The translations under genes were made by a program, and so were the position numbers. A stretch of DNA of 64,000 bases, from positions 1 through 64,000 of the IMG/VR virus record IMGVR_UViG_3300048018_000619; one strand, given 5' to 3'. Shown one piece after another: positions 35,867 to 44,902 of this stretch; positions within the stretch are counted from its first letter, which is position 1, and each line of letters opens with the position of its first letter. The stretch is from a virus. Below the pieces are notes generated by a model. That model was given only the letters and a program-made list of their open reading frames with translations, did no database searches and was not told where the DNA came from.

Positions 35867-37226
35867 AGAACTCTTTTAGTTGTGGAAATGTGTCCAAAAA
35901 ATTTAATTTTCGTCTTTTATCGTACTGATCAACGAATTTAACGAAATCCTTCCTGTTGGTTTCAACGTCGAAGTCGTCCGTACTAATTGCGTAATCATAT
36001 GTTCGTTTTAATTTTTGTATTTCTACGGTAGAAAACCCATAATTATCATGAGTGAATTCCTTCATACCATAATATAACATTTTTTTAGCTGATTGTAAAA
36101 TCAATTCTTTATGATTATCCTCTAAAATTTTAACTGACAGGTGTTTAGGGTGTCGTATGTATGATGTGTCTAATTGTATTGCAGACACCCAATACCTTTC
36201 ATTATTTTGGTATTTTCTTTTCAGATCAAATACTCTATCAATTAAATCATCATATGTGAATACAGATAATGCGTTGTATGTTGACATTATATTAATAGTC
36301 ACTTTTGGTAACTTACTAAGTATTTTCTCAACATTAGTCCAAAATTTACTAGTATCTAACCCATACCTCAGATATTCTGCTTGTGACTTGGTTGCTTCGA
36401 TTGATGTAAAAACAATAAACTCCTTTACTTTATTGTTTTCTGTTAAATCTTCTATGATATTGATGAACCTATCAATGATATCATCACTCACACCTAAATT
36501 TGTGTTTATGGCTAACGATAGGTTAGGATTTACTTCGTGGTTATTTTGTATATATTCCAATAACTTAAAAGTGTCTGATGATAGTAGTGGTTCACCTCCC
36601 GTCACCCTAAATGTGTGTAGGTCAGGATACAAATCAGGGAACCATTTCCAAAACGCCTCAACATATGGATTAAAATCATTATGATGAATTGGCATTTCAT
36701 TTTTCTTTTTTAAATGTTCCGTATCATTATAATCATACGATAATTTATAAGCACCATTTTTATTTATCTCATTCACCCATTTCGATGAGAATTGTGGTCC
36801 ACAATACGCACATTTAAAATTACATACGTTTGAGAAAGAAACCTCAACATATTTTGGATTATAATTACCTCTCCATCCGTATTCTTTAATTTCTTCTATG
36901 TATGGTGCTGACCATGACTCTGAAGATTTAAATACCCTGTCTGAGAATGAGTTTGAGTTGTCCTCGATCTTCCAACAATAATCACACTCACTAGGTCTTT
37001 CACCTTCCAACATTTGTTTACGAGCCCTCTTTTTGTGTTGTGTGTTGTGTAGTGCCGATGGGTTATTTCTTAATTCGGCTAAACCAATTTTATGTGGGTT
37101 GGGGTGGTGACATGAATGTGTTAACCCCGTACCTAAATGTATAGTTACTTGTGTCCACTTTGCAGCACAAAAACCTCTACCCTTTTGGTCTAGTTGTTTC
37201 TTTATGTTGGATAGTAACTCACTCAT
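35850..37226 (-). CDS. Radical SAM protein, twitch type, paralogue 2
   Basis: A 458-residue paralogue of the protein at 33696-35264. Cys135, Cys139 and Cys142 (CNFKCAYC) form the radical SAM site and FRVTGGEPLLS is the SAM-binding GGE motif. The N-terminal cysteines 20, 39, 81 and 84 are in the same order (FCAAKW, SCHHPNPHKI, CDYCWKIED). It is about 64 residues shorter. Its start overlaps the stop of the GT7 gene by four bases (ATGA). The two copies probably catalyse related steps with different substrates. Confidence 0.85.
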   Translation of the reverse strand: MSELLSNIKKQLDQKGRGFCAAKWTQVTIHLGTGLTHSCHHPNPHKIGLAELRNNPSALHNTQHKKRARKQMLEGERPSECDYCWKIEDNSNSFSDRVFKSSESWSAPYIEEIKEYGWRGNYNPKYVEVSFSNVCNFKCAYCGPQFSSKWVNEINKNGAYKLSYDYNDTEHLKKKNEMPIHHNDFNPYVEAFWKWFPDLYPDLHTFRVTGGEPLLSSDTFKLLEYIQNNHEVNPNLSLAINTNLGVSDDIIDRFINIIEDLTENNKVKEFIVFTSIEATKSQAEYLRYGLDTSKFWTNVEKILSKLPKVTINIMSTYNALSVFTYDDLIDRVFDLKRKYQNNERYWVSAIQLDTSYIRHPKHLSVKILEDNHKELILQSAKKMLYYGMKEFTHDNYGFSTVEIQKLKRTYDYAISTDDFDVETNRKDFVKFVDQYDKRRKLNFLDTFPQLKEFYVKNQ

Positions 37227-38608
37227 AACTTAACATTAAAGATTTTACATTTTTCTGTATGTTGGATAGTTTCAACTAGTTCATATTTTAAACTATTAAT
37301 ACCATCAGTTTTATAATCTAACTTACCTTGTTGCATTTCAGTGACAAATCTTTTTTCATTTCTTGCGGTAGTTTCACCTTTAGCCCACCTTCCATTCACT
37401 AAACCTTCATCTAAATGTGGTAAACAATAAAATTTACCTTCTCGTCTATATGGTAAGATACTTTCATCAATTTCGATAGTCTCTTTCTGTAATTCCACAT
37501 CATTTTTTATACTATCTTCATCATTGTTCATGTCGTATATGATATTTTCATTATTTAATTTACACTCTTCAAATGTGTCGAAGAATCTATCGTATATTTT
37601 TAATTCTGCAACCTTACCCTTAAAATTGGTATTTTGGTGATTACATCTACCAATATTAAAATCACCCATCAATGAGTGAGATCTTATTTTATCTGGTAGA
37701 TCAATGGGTTTAGATTTAAGAACATCTCCATTATTAGAAACTAATTTATTATTTGAAAATATGTACAACTTTTGTTCATCGTGTTTATATGAAACGGTGA
37801 ACCATGTCCATTTATTCTCTACCGCCTTTGACCAGTGATATAACGGATTGTTTATCTTATCGTGATTCAGTATCGATAATGCTCTTGAATTGTTAAACGA
37901 TATCCCCCAAGTCCAACTTCCGTCTTTTCTTAGTATGGGATATTCTATAAATTTTCTTTCTTCATCACCCACTAACCATATTGGTACAACTTCAGGTTGT
38001 TGTTCAGGTGAAACTAATATAGAGATGGTGTGATCTCTAAACAAAGGTGTGGTTAAACCTCTATGTGATTTAAAAGTTAATGATGATGTTTCACCATTAA
38101 ATAGATGTACTTCTTTATCTTCAATAGTTTCATATATTTTTCTATCAGAATGTCCTTCATAGAAACATCTCCAAAATAAATCATCATCCTCTTGTCCCCA
38201 ATCCCAATAGTTGTTAGAATACCCATTTGTTTGTACTAAATGTTCTTTATTGAAAAGTACGACACCTCCAAAATATTGTTCATAACCCATAGACCATGAG
38301 TATTTTGATAATTTTGTTGCAATATGTGTCGGAGTATCATAGGGATATGAATAGTCACATGTCTCATCATGAGGTAACATATCAACATCATGAAATGCAA
38401 CATAATCACAACCGTCTTCCATTGCTTTAACAGCAGCAATATTCTTCATTGCACCTCTATTGAATAGTTTATCATCTACTTGATGCCCAACATAAACACA
38501 GTACTCTATACCCTGTTTATTTAGATGTTTATCTAATTTAGGTAATAACTCATTCAAGTGTGATTCCCTGTTTCTATATGGTATGCATATTCCTAATTTA
38601 TGACTCAT
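37223..38608 (-). CDS. GT7 beta-1,4-galactosyltransferase-like enzyme interrupted by a LamG module (461 aa)
   Basis: Residues 1-150 carry family GT7 signatures: IPYRNRESHL, LFNRGAMKN (FNRG 49-52), FHDVDMLP (DVD 74-76) and WDWGQEDDD (135-143). From about 180 to 365 the chain becomes a LamG-type domain (SLTFKSHRG ... FNIGRCNHQNTNFKGKVAELKIYDRF). Then residues 380-461 return to what resembles the GT7 C-terminus: GKFYCLPH, ARNEKRF, KTDGINSLKYELVE. This resembles the RF...SDGLNSLTYQV tail of animal beta4GalT. So the lectin module looks inserted into the catalytic domain. It likely adds Gal or GlcNAc-type sugars; metal and UDP-sugar use are inferred. ATGA overlaps both neighbours. Confidence 0.82.
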   Translation of the reverse strand: MSHKLGICIPYRNRESHLNELLPKLDKHLNKQGIEYCVYVGHQVDDKLFNRGAMKNIAAVKAMEDGCDYVAFHDVDMLPHDETCDYSYPYDTPTHIATKLSKYSWSMGYEQYFGGVVLFNKEHLVQTNGYSNNYWDWGQEDDDLFWRCFYEGHSDRKIYETIEDKEVHLFNGETSSLTFKSHRGLTTPLFRDHTISILVSPEQQPEVVPIWLVGDEERKFIEYPILRKDGSWTWGISFNNSRALSILNHDKINNPLYHWSKAVENKWTWFTVSYKHDEQKLYIFSNNKLVSNNGDVLKSKPIDLPDKIRSHSLMGDFNIGRCNHQNTNFKGKVAELKIYDRFFDTFEECKLNNENIIYDMNNDEDSIKNDVELQKETIEIDESILPYRREGKFYCLPHLDEGLVNGRWAKGETTARNEKRFVTEMQQGKLDYKTDGINSLKYELVETIQHTEKCKIFNVKL

Positions 38609-40029
38609 ATCCCAACATTTATATGTATTTGATTATTTTTTGAGGTCCTGTTCCATATTTTAAAATCTAAATTAGAAAGACCGTCTTTATTAGGGTCTCT
38701 AAACCCTTTTTCCATTTCGTTATGAAACCTAAGTTGATTATAACGTATATTAATATCTGACCACACACCGTTTTTATATCCGGTGGTCTCATGAGGTAAC
38801 ATCTCAAAATAAGATGTTCTCCTAAATGGTACCTTTATTATATGTTCAATATCATAAGTATAATGTACTAGTTCACATTTTTCTAATTGTAAGTAATTTT
38901 CCCTATCGACTAAATCCATGACCCTATATTCACTTATGTACTTCATATCGAAATAGTGACGTAAAGCATGAGAAGATCCATACTTGCCAAAATCCATTGT
39001 TAATGAGTACTTTTCGTTGGTTGATATTTCTTCTATTTCTTTCGATTTCAATATTTTATTATAAATCGCAACCTGTGATATAATACCTTTAAATAAATCT
39101 TTTTCTTTATTAGTTGATCCGACAAACAACTCTTTTTTGATGCATTTAGGTATAGTCTTTGAAAATTTCATAGACCCAACCTCTTTGGAATCTTGGTACA
39201 TAGTTAGGATCTTTCTTTCCACACTAAGTGTTACAACTAAAGTTGTTTTTCTGTTGGTTTCAATTTTACTGTCAACATAACACCAATCATTATTATCTTT
39301 CATTAAAACCTTATATCTTCTAAAAGAATCGTAACTAATGGTTAAATCTAATTTAGGAATAGAGAGTGCGGTATATCTATCGTACGATTGATCAGTATCA
39401 CACACAATTCCATCAGGGTCGATTGTAACCATAATAGTTAAATCATCTTCACTTGTATCGATATCTACATATCCCTCAGAATAAGCGTTCATACCATTAA
39501 ATTTAATTGCCGAGTTTGGACCTCCTTGTGTATTTACATATTTTAAATCATACGGAATACCCTTGTCAACACATCTTTTGAAGAGATCGTCATCTTCAAA
39601 ACCCCATCCCCAATATTCATTAGAGTAACCATTGATAATTTCAAACGACTCTATTGGAAATATGGTAACACCCCCAAAATATTGATCATATAACTCCCTC
39701 TTAAAGGTTTTATCTTCAGATAAGAAATCAGTGGCTAAGTGTATTGGTACATCCGAATATGAATAATCGACTTTCAATGGTATCATATCTATGTCATGAA
39801 AAACCACATAATTGCAATTTGATTTTACTGCCTCTTTATATCCTATATTTAATAATTTACCTCTATTAAATAATTTAGCATCATCCTGTTCTACCACTAT
39901 TAAAACATAATCAATACCGTTTTCACTCAAGTACTCACCAATCTTTTCTTTAAATTTTAATAATTGTCTATACCTATCTCGGTATGGGACTATGACCGCT
40001 ATCTTATTCTTCTTCTTCGTCTTCGTCAT
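38605..40029 (-). CDS. GT7 beta-1,4-galactosyltransferase-like enzyme interrupted by a LamG module (474 aa)
   Basis: A paralogue of the gene that follows it. With the ATG at 40029 it has 474 residues and begins MTKTKKKNKIAVIVPYRDR. I prefer this to the longer frame from 40083, which would overlap the 75-residue gene further. Motifs: LFNRGKLLN (54-57), FHDIDMIP (78-81) and WGWGFEDDD (140-148). A LamG-type module occupies about 170-340 (AIKFNGMNAYSEGYVDI ... FKGIISQVAIYNKIL). The GT7 tail returns at about 410-474: FEMLPHE, YNQLRFHNEM, DGLSNLDFKI and IHINVGI. Cytoplasmic glycosyltransferase; specificity unknown. Confidence 0.82.
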   Translation of the reverse strand: MTKTKKKNKIAVIVPYRDRYRQLLKFKEKIGEYLSENGIDYVLIVVEQDDAKLFNRGKLLNIGYKEAVKSNCNYVVFHDIDMIPLKVDYSYSDVPIHLATDFLSEDKTFKRELYDQYFGGVTIFPIESFEIINGYSNEYWGWGFEDDDLFKRCVDKGIPYDLKYVNTQGGPNSAIKFNGMNAYSEGYVDIDTSEDDLTIMVTIDPDGIVCDTDQSYDRYTALSIPKLDLTISYDSFRRYKVLMKDNNDWCYVDSKIETNRKTTLVVTLSVERKILTMYQDSKEVGSMKFSKTIPKCIKKELFVGSTNKEKDLFKGIISQVAIYNKILKSKEIEEISTNEKYSLTMDFGKYGSSHALRHYFDMKYISEYRVMDLVDRENYLQLEKCELVHYTYDIEHIIKVPFRRTSYFEMLPHETTGYKNGVWSDINIRYNQLRFHNEMEKGFRDPNKDGLSNLDFKIWNRTSKNNQIHINVGI

Positions 40030-40231
40030 TATCTTGTATAGTGTGTTTATGCCATTCGTGCATATAATATTGGATTCTTTCATCCCAACCCGATTTGTCT
40101 ATTTCTTCAAACCATATTGTTAGTGCATCCAAAGTATTTGCAATTTTTTCTAACGATTTAACTTTTCTTTCTTCTAAGATTAATCTTTCTTCTTCAAAAG
40201 ATATATTTGTTTTTATTTGTTTTTTTGCCAT
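40004..40231 (-). CDS. Small acidic-tailed protein (75 aa)
   Basis: A 75-residue protein: a basic N-terminus (MAKKQIKTN), a long helix (EEERLILEERKVKSLEKIAN), the segment LDALTIWFEEIDKSGWDERIQYYMHEW, and an Asp/Glu tail (NDEDEEEE). I recall similar small helical proteins in marine phages but no function. It overlaps the following GT7 start by 26 bases, which implies coupling, and the ATG follows the GT2 stop by two bases. It could be a small partner of the glycosyltransferases. Confidence 0.6.
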   Translation of the reverse strand: MAKKQIKTNISFEEERLILEERKVKSLEKIANTLDALTIWFEEIDKSGWDERIQYYMHEWHKHTIQDNDEDEEEE

Positions 40232-40233
40232 GA

Positions 40234-41088
40234 TTATATACTTATTATTTTTCTTATTAATTTATCCCAATGTTTATATGAACTGTAGATTGGTTTACTT
40301 GACTTTAAAAATAGGTAGTCTTTATTTTTAAGATTAACTATGAAGTTCGTTTTTCTCAATTCATCATAAAGTTTTAAATATTCTTTAGAATATGCGTACG
40401 GTTCGTTAACATCTACCACTTTTTTAATACGACTCTTACAGGTTTCATCCCATTTAAAATGGTGTACTTGTACGGAATGTTCTTTATATGGGGCAATCAT
40501 TGGATGTGTCCATCCTTGCCACCTCCAAGTGGTATGACCATCTATATTCGCATAATGTTGACCATTAGTTATTTCAATATTACCTTTTACCACACATATC
40601 TTGTTGGGACATGCATTACTCATAGGATACCTAAAAAAACCTGCGTATGGGAATTGTTCAAATATGGGTGTCGAACTTTCTAATTTAGGGAACTCACCTT
40701 TAGGTCCGACCCTATCTATAAAACCACCTCTAACTACCGACCATAAATTTTCATCACATTCTTTAATCATATCACGTAAGTTACTGTAAGGATATACGTG
40801 GAATTCATCTATATCTGCAATAACCCACCAATCATTCTTTTTCTTTGATTTAATCATATTATAGAGAATGGTTACTTTTTCCCAATCGAAAACACGATCT
40901 CTTACCACCTTTACTATTTTACAATTATCGTATTTTTCAATTATTGGTTTTGACCTACTTAGTATTCTTGATGATGCTTCAGATTCATATATGACAAATT
41001 GTAATTCATCTACATGTTTACTGTAATGTTCAATAAAATGGGGTAATAACTCATGTCCATGACCCAAAACACATAATAATCTTATCAT
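40234..41088 (-). CDS. Glycosyltransferase, GT-A fold (GT2/GT92-like)
   Basis: A 284-residue enzyme with an N-terminal RLLCVLGHGHELL segment, a strand/helix pattern of GT-A type, and WWVIADIDEFHVYP with Asp92 and Asp94 as metal ligands. SVQVHHFKWDE in the C-terminal half is typical of this branch, which is annotated as Glyco_tranf_2_4 or GT92-like. It should transfer a sugar in the cytoplasm. Its start overlaps the methyltransferase stop by four bases (ATGA), so the pair may modify the same glycan. Confidence 0.7.
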   Translation of the reverse strand: MIRLLCVLGHGHELLPHFIEHYSKHVDELQFVIYESEASSRILSRSKPIIEKYDNCKIVKVVRDRVFDWEKVTILYNMIKSKKKNDWWVIADIDEFHVYPYSNLRDMIKECDENLWSVVRGGFIDRVGPKGEFPKLESSTPIFEQFPYAGFFRYPMSNACPNKICVVKGNIEITNGQHYANIDGHTTWRWQGWTHPMIAPYKEHSVQVHHFKWDETCKSRIKKVVDVNEPYAYSKEYLKLYDELRKTNFIVNLKNKDYLFLKSSKPIYSSYKHWDKLIRKIISI

Positions 41089-41810
41089 TTTCTCTTAATT
41101 ATTGTTATTCCTGTTGAGGAAGGTTTATCTTTTATGTTTCCGAAATTAAATAAGTCCATTACTACCCACTCATCGTTATTTTTTAACTCTTCTACTAACT
41201 TGGAAGGACCATCGAAGGGGAAGAAATCTTTTTTAGAATCTTCAGATATAATTAAAGTTTCGGAATATGAAGAATCACTATCGTGCACCATTATTAAACC
41301 GTTGGGGTTTAACCTTTTTGAGTACAGATCAAAATCTTTCTTCACACCTTCGTACGAATGGTCACCATCAATAAAAAGTAAATCAATCATGATATCTTCT
41401 CTAACAAAAAAATCATAATACGCTTTTTCTGATGTCTCCTTTATGAATCTTGGGAAGAAGGTCTTCTGATAAAAACCTTCCATATCACATATATTACTAT
41501 CACCACCAACACCATTACAAGGATCAACAACATATGTTGTTCCAATATCACCCCAACTATACGTGGGGTTACCTTCAAAAATTCCTTGTTTATGTAGATC
41601 GATTCTTGCTTGTGTCATTATTCTCGGAATGTAACCACCCCCCGTTCCAATACAAACACAATTTTTATATCTCATGTGTTGTATCATGGAGTAAACAACA
41701 ATCCCATCACCCAAATGACTGTTAGTTGCACCATGTGTCCACAGAAAAGGTAGTTTTTCACCATTATCTGTAGTTATATTGGACTCTATGTAATTTTGGT
41801 TAGTTATCAT
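41085..41810 (-). CDS. Class I SAM methyltransferase (Methyltransf_24-like)
   Basis: A 241-residue protein with a SAM-binding CVCIGTGGGYIPRIM segment, WGDIGTTYVVDPCNG, and the acidic IDLLFIDGDHSYEGVKKD block typical of Methyltransf_24. GLIMVHDSDSS gives a later metal/SAM site. It probably methylates a sugar hydroxyl. It is coupled by four-base overlaps to the GT-A genes on both sides. It differs from the methyltransferase at 7315-7980 but has the same DGD(H) arrangement. Confidence 0.78.
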   Translation of the reverse strand: MITNQNYIESNITTDNGEKLPFLWTHGATNSHLGDGIVVYSMIQHMRYKNCVCIGTGGGYIPRIMTQARIDLHKQGIFEGNPTYSWGDIGTTYVVDPCNGVGGDSNICDMEGFYQKTFFPRFIKETSEKAYYDFFVREDIMIDLLFIDGDHSYEGVKKDFDLYSKRLNPNGLIMVHDSDSSYSETLIISEDSKKDFFPFDGPSKLVEELKNNDEWVVMDLFNFGNIKDKPSSTGITIIKRK

Positions 41811-42541
41811 TTTAAGTGATGAGGTATTTCTCTACTTGGAGTATGTCTTGTGATGGGTTTTAATACATTACTTGTTAATGAAACCAATTTTAAATCTTTT
41901 TGTATGGGTATTTGATTCAATTTACATGCAATGGACACGGATACCCCTTCACCAGCACCCGAAACATCTTTATTGTACCTTAAATCACAATATTCTTTTA
42001 CTATTTGTAATTTCTCATATGATTTAAAAAAATCATTAGTTTTAAAACCACTTTTATTGAATACAATAAAATATTCCCAAAGTGTTTCTAAGTTATCTAT
42101 ATTAGGATATAACGATTTAGCATAATTTTTATACTCTAACCATTCATCTCCCTGCATTGGGATATCACCTACAGTTTTAAATTTTGCACTATGATTCCAT
42201 AAGGTATCTATATATGAAACACCGTCTTTGAAGTTGTAATTTCTGAATCTCTCAAATAAATTGTAATCTTTGACGTATAAGTCGGCATCTAATAAAATAC
42301 ATACGTCGTGAACTCTATGAATTTCTTTTACTAAAAGAACCTTATCATAATATGATTTGTATGTTCTCTTATAAGGAACTATGGTTATCCTCCCCCAATA
42401 CTTCTCTAAAAAGTGGTTTTCATTATCGGTAAGTACATAACAAGGAAACCCCATCTTAGTGAGGTTGTCTATAATATCCTTTGCTCCTTTGAAGTATTTA
42501 TCATCACCGAAGCACATAATTCCGAAACCTATGTTCTCCAT
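41807..42541 (-). CDS. Glycosyltransferase, GT-A type with DxD motif
   Basis: A 244-residue protein with a GT-A start (IGFGIMCFGDDKYFKGAK), a KVLLVKEIHRVHDVCILLDADLYV segment whose Asp85 and Asp87 form the DxD motif, and a later GAGEGVSVSIACKLN segment that resembles the acceptor site. It looks like the retaining GT6/GT8-like type but I cannot place the family firmly. It is first in the cluster after the LamG adhesins and overlaps the methyltransferase start by four bases. Confidence 0.65.
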   Translation of the reverse strand: MENIGFGIMCFGDDKYFKGAKDIIDNLTKMGFPCYVLTDNENHFLEKYWGRITIVPYKRTYKSYYDKVLLVKEIHRVHDVCILLDADLYVKDYNLFERFRNYNFKDGVSYIDTLWNHSAKFKTVGDIPMQGDEWLEYKNYAKSLYPNIDNLETLWEYFIVFNKSGFKTNDFFKSYEKLQIVKEYCDLRYNKDVSGAGEGVSVSIACKLNQIPIQKDLKLVSLTSNVLKPITRHTPSREIPHHLK

Positions 42542-42579
42542 AGGTATTAATATAAAGAAAATATACTAAAAAAACAAGT

Positions 42580-44082
42580 CTAATCTAAACCAAATGGTGT
42601 TTTAAATGAGATATAATTTTGATATACCTCATTATCTGACAATTCATTATTGTATCTTCTAAATACAGGTATGGTACCATCGAAATAAGCGTTCCAACTT
42701 TTACCTATACTATTCACAGGACCACCATTTGTTGTATAACTATTAAATCCTGAGGTACTGTCTTTAACACCGTTTATGTAAAGGTCCATTGAAGAGTTAT
42801 AACCCCTATTCACCCATACTAAATGATAATATTCATTATAGTTTACCGTAATATTACTGTTGTGGTTTTTCCATGATCCATCATAATTTCTATAATGCAT
42901 CTTATTACCATATATCCCAAATGCGTTTGTAACGGGACCTCCCGAATTATTAGATAATATTGAATAACTGGAACTATGTGCGTTTACAATAACCTCTATA
43001 GCCCAACTACCATTACCTAAAGTAACACTATCTATGTCAATATAATTAGAACTACCATTAAATTCGGGATAACCATCAGATGTCCAAGAAATATTTGTTG
43101 TGTCTAATGTTTGGTTACCCTTAATATCAATTAATGATTCAGTGTTTGATCGTGTACCTTGAGTGAATTTTGTTGCCTCATCTTTATTAATCTCAACCAT
43201 AAAATCACACATATCAATTGAGTATGGTTGGGTTGGTGTGTTTGGCCACCAATATGATATAAAGGAATAGGTGTTTGATGCCGTCCAACTAAATTCATAT
43301 TTCTTCCATTGTGTTGTAAGTGGTCCAAATGAAGTTGAACTACCTGAAAACCCCGAACCAAAATACGTCGAGTACCCCAAAGATTTACCTTCACCTCTTC
43401 CGTCCGCTAATTTTAACCATACACTTACAGTGACCACATCACCTTGAGTTACAGGTGTATTAACACCATAAGCCATACCATCAACTACACCATCGGGTCT
43501 ATACGCATGTAATCTCATTGCATTAGTACCGTGTCTTATTCCTTCGTTTGGTACTATCTCCTTAATTAATCCCGAATTTGGAAGGTGTGGTCCTCCCCAC
43601 CACATCGTTGGGAAGTTAGTTGCATTTATTGATATTCTTGTGTCATTTACATATGCATCATGAACTTTAAAAAATCCCGTGTCAGGGTTTATATATCCTT
43701 GAGAACCGTTTTGAGATGAATTATATTCATGTAAAGTGAATGAATCAGTATTGTTTATTTTTTTAATAACGTAATTAGTACCTGCGGTTACCCCACCACC
43801 ACTTGTTTGTGGTTTCAGAACATCAAAACTTCTGATAGTCCGTCCAACCGTACCTAAAATTACTATATTATTAGCTACCGATTGAATTGTACCTATTGAG
43901 AAGTAGGTATTACTATTATATTGATTGGTGTTGTAGGTACTCCAACCATTTTGAATGGTGAAATTACTATTATGTTGAGGTGAGGGTACTAAATTAGTTG
44001 TTGGTTCACCACCAAAGGAGAAACCTTGGGAATCATAACCAAAAACCAAATTTTCATTATTTAGACCACCACCTATTTTCAT
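42580..44082 (-). CDS. LamG adhesin, 500 aa
   Basis: A 500-residue fibre-associated protein. Residues 1-170 begin with GGGLNNENLVFGYDSQG, the leader shared with the other LamG genes, and a Gly/Asn-rich part. About 175-315 is a carbohydrate-binding-like beta-sandwich (NAMRLHAYRPDGVVDG ... WKKYEFSWTASN). SNTESLIDIKG marks the junction to the C-terminal LamG domain (about 340-495), with GSWAIEVIVNAHSS, YYHLVWVNRG and the final NELSDNEVYQNYISFK. Such modules bind glycans. No signal peptide is present, as expected for a virion protein. It probably contributes to host adsorption. Confidence 0.75.
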   Translation of the reverse strand: MKIGGGLNNENLVFGYDSQGFSFGGEPTTNLVPSPQHNSNFTIQNGWSTYNTNQYNSNTYFSIGTIQSVANNIVILGTVGRTIRSFDVLKPQTSGGGVTAGTNYVIKKINNTDSFTLHEYNSSQNGSQGYINPDTGFFKVHDAYVNDTRISINATNFPTMWWGGPHLPNSGLIKEIVPNEGIRHGTNAMRLHAYRPDGVVDGMAYGVNTPVTQGDVVTVSVWLKLADGRGEGKSLGYSTYFGSGFSGSSTSFGPLTTQWKKYEFSWTASNTYSFISYWWPNTPTQPYSIDMCDFMVEINKDEATKFTQGTRSNTESLIDIKGNQTLDTTNISWTSDGYPEFNGSSNYIDIDSVTLGNGSWAIEVIVNAHSSSYSILSNNSGGPVTNAFGIYGNKMHYRNYDGSWKNHNSNITVNYNEYYHLVWVNRGYNSSMDLYINGVKDSTSGFNSYTTNGGPVNSIGKSWNAYFDGTIPVFRRYNNELSDNEVYQNYISFKTPFGLD

Positions 44083-44786
44083 AATCCGTACCTTTCTTTA
44101 CCGTTATTATATATTTGTAAAATTTCATCATCAGACAATGTAATATTGTACCCATATACCTGACCTATATTACCCGTGTGATAATAACCTGCGGAGTGAT
44201 AATCAGCACCAAGTAATGTGTTACCACTATCATTAACCCCTCCTCTAAAATTTCCATTTGTGTTTGTAAATCCAACAGTATTTTTTAAAACACCGTCAAC
44301 ATAAATTTTGATGTCACCTGTACCACCATTTCGTGTACAAACCAATAAATGATATTCTCCATCACCTGTTATATCTACATTGGAACTTAGTAAATGAGAT
44401 GCACCACCACCATCACCCATCCAAGCCGCGGCCGCTCCGTGATACCTACTCATTAATTTAAGACCGTATAAATAACTACTTGAAGTTCCTATCACGGTTT
44501 GGTGTGGGGCACCAGTACTTCCCTGTTTAACCCAACCAACTAATGAGACATCGTATAGATTTCGTAGGGGACTTGTTGTCCCATAATTAAAATAACTACC
44601 ATTTGCACCAAAGGTAAATGTCCCACCACCATCGGTTACGTGTGTAATTGTTCCTGTAATGGTCGTACTATCATCTGAATGTGCGGTATTTCTATAATTA
44701 AGACCATCCCACGATTTTGTACTCGCAGGATCTACTGAAAAAATTAAACCTTCTTTAGGTATGTTTGGTCCTAAGTGTATTCCCAT
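44079..44786 (-). CDS. LamG adhesin, 235 aa
   Basis: With the ATG at 44786 the protein has 235 residues and begins MGIHLGPNIPKEG, matching the MGI/MGV starts of the sister genes; the longer frame from 44861 overlaps the coupled micro-gene and lacks that pattern. The whole chain is one LamG domain: DVSLVGWVKQGSTG, YHLLVCTRNGGTGD, IKIYVDGVLKN and the terminal LSDDEILQIYNNGK. It shares TAATG with the preceding 38-residue gene and overlaps the following LamG gene by four bases. Confidence 0.75.
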   Translation of the reverse strand: MGIHLGPNIPKEGLIFSVDPASTKSWDGLNYRNTAHSDDSTTITGTITHVTDGGGTFTFGANGSYFNYGTTSPLRNLYDVSLVGWVKQGSTGAPHQTVIGTSSSYLYGLKLMSRYHGAAAAWMGDGGGASHLLSSNVDITGDGEYHLLVCTRNGGTGDIKIYVDGVLKNTVGFTNTNGNFRGGVNDSGNTLLGADYHSAGYYHTGNIGQVYGYNITLSDDEILQIYNNGKERYGL

Positions 44787-44902
44787 TATAAATTCTGTTC
44801 TGCCTCTTCTAATGTTTCGTATACACCGACTAAGTTTGCATCTTCCAAGACAAACCAACACCGTACACCATCTTTATTTATACCTTCTTCTATTATTTTC
44901 AT
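44786..44902 (-). CDS. 38-aa micro-protein coupled between two LamG genes
   Basis: A 39-codon frame beginning MKIIEEGINKDGVRCWFVLED and ending EEAEQNL. The start overlaps the stop of the upstream LamG gene (ATGA) and the stop overlaps the start of the downstream LamG gene (TAATG), which strongly supports a real gene. It is acidic and may form a short beta hairpin followed by a helix (ETLEEAEQNL). I do not know a function. Confidence 0.65.
   Translation of the reverse strand: MKIIEEGINKDGVRCWFVLEDANLVGVYETLEEAEQNL

Noticed and set aside
38605-40083. Longer version of the GT7 gene starting at 40083
   Set aside because: It would overlap the 75-residue gene by 80 bases and adds 18 residues without conserved features. 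The ATG at 40029 places the protein start just before the first GT7 strand.
44079-44861. Longer version of the 235-aa LamG gene starting at 44861
   Set aside because: The extra residues lie inside the coupled micro-gene and do not match the MGIxxGP leader of the sister genes; the ATG at 44786 does.
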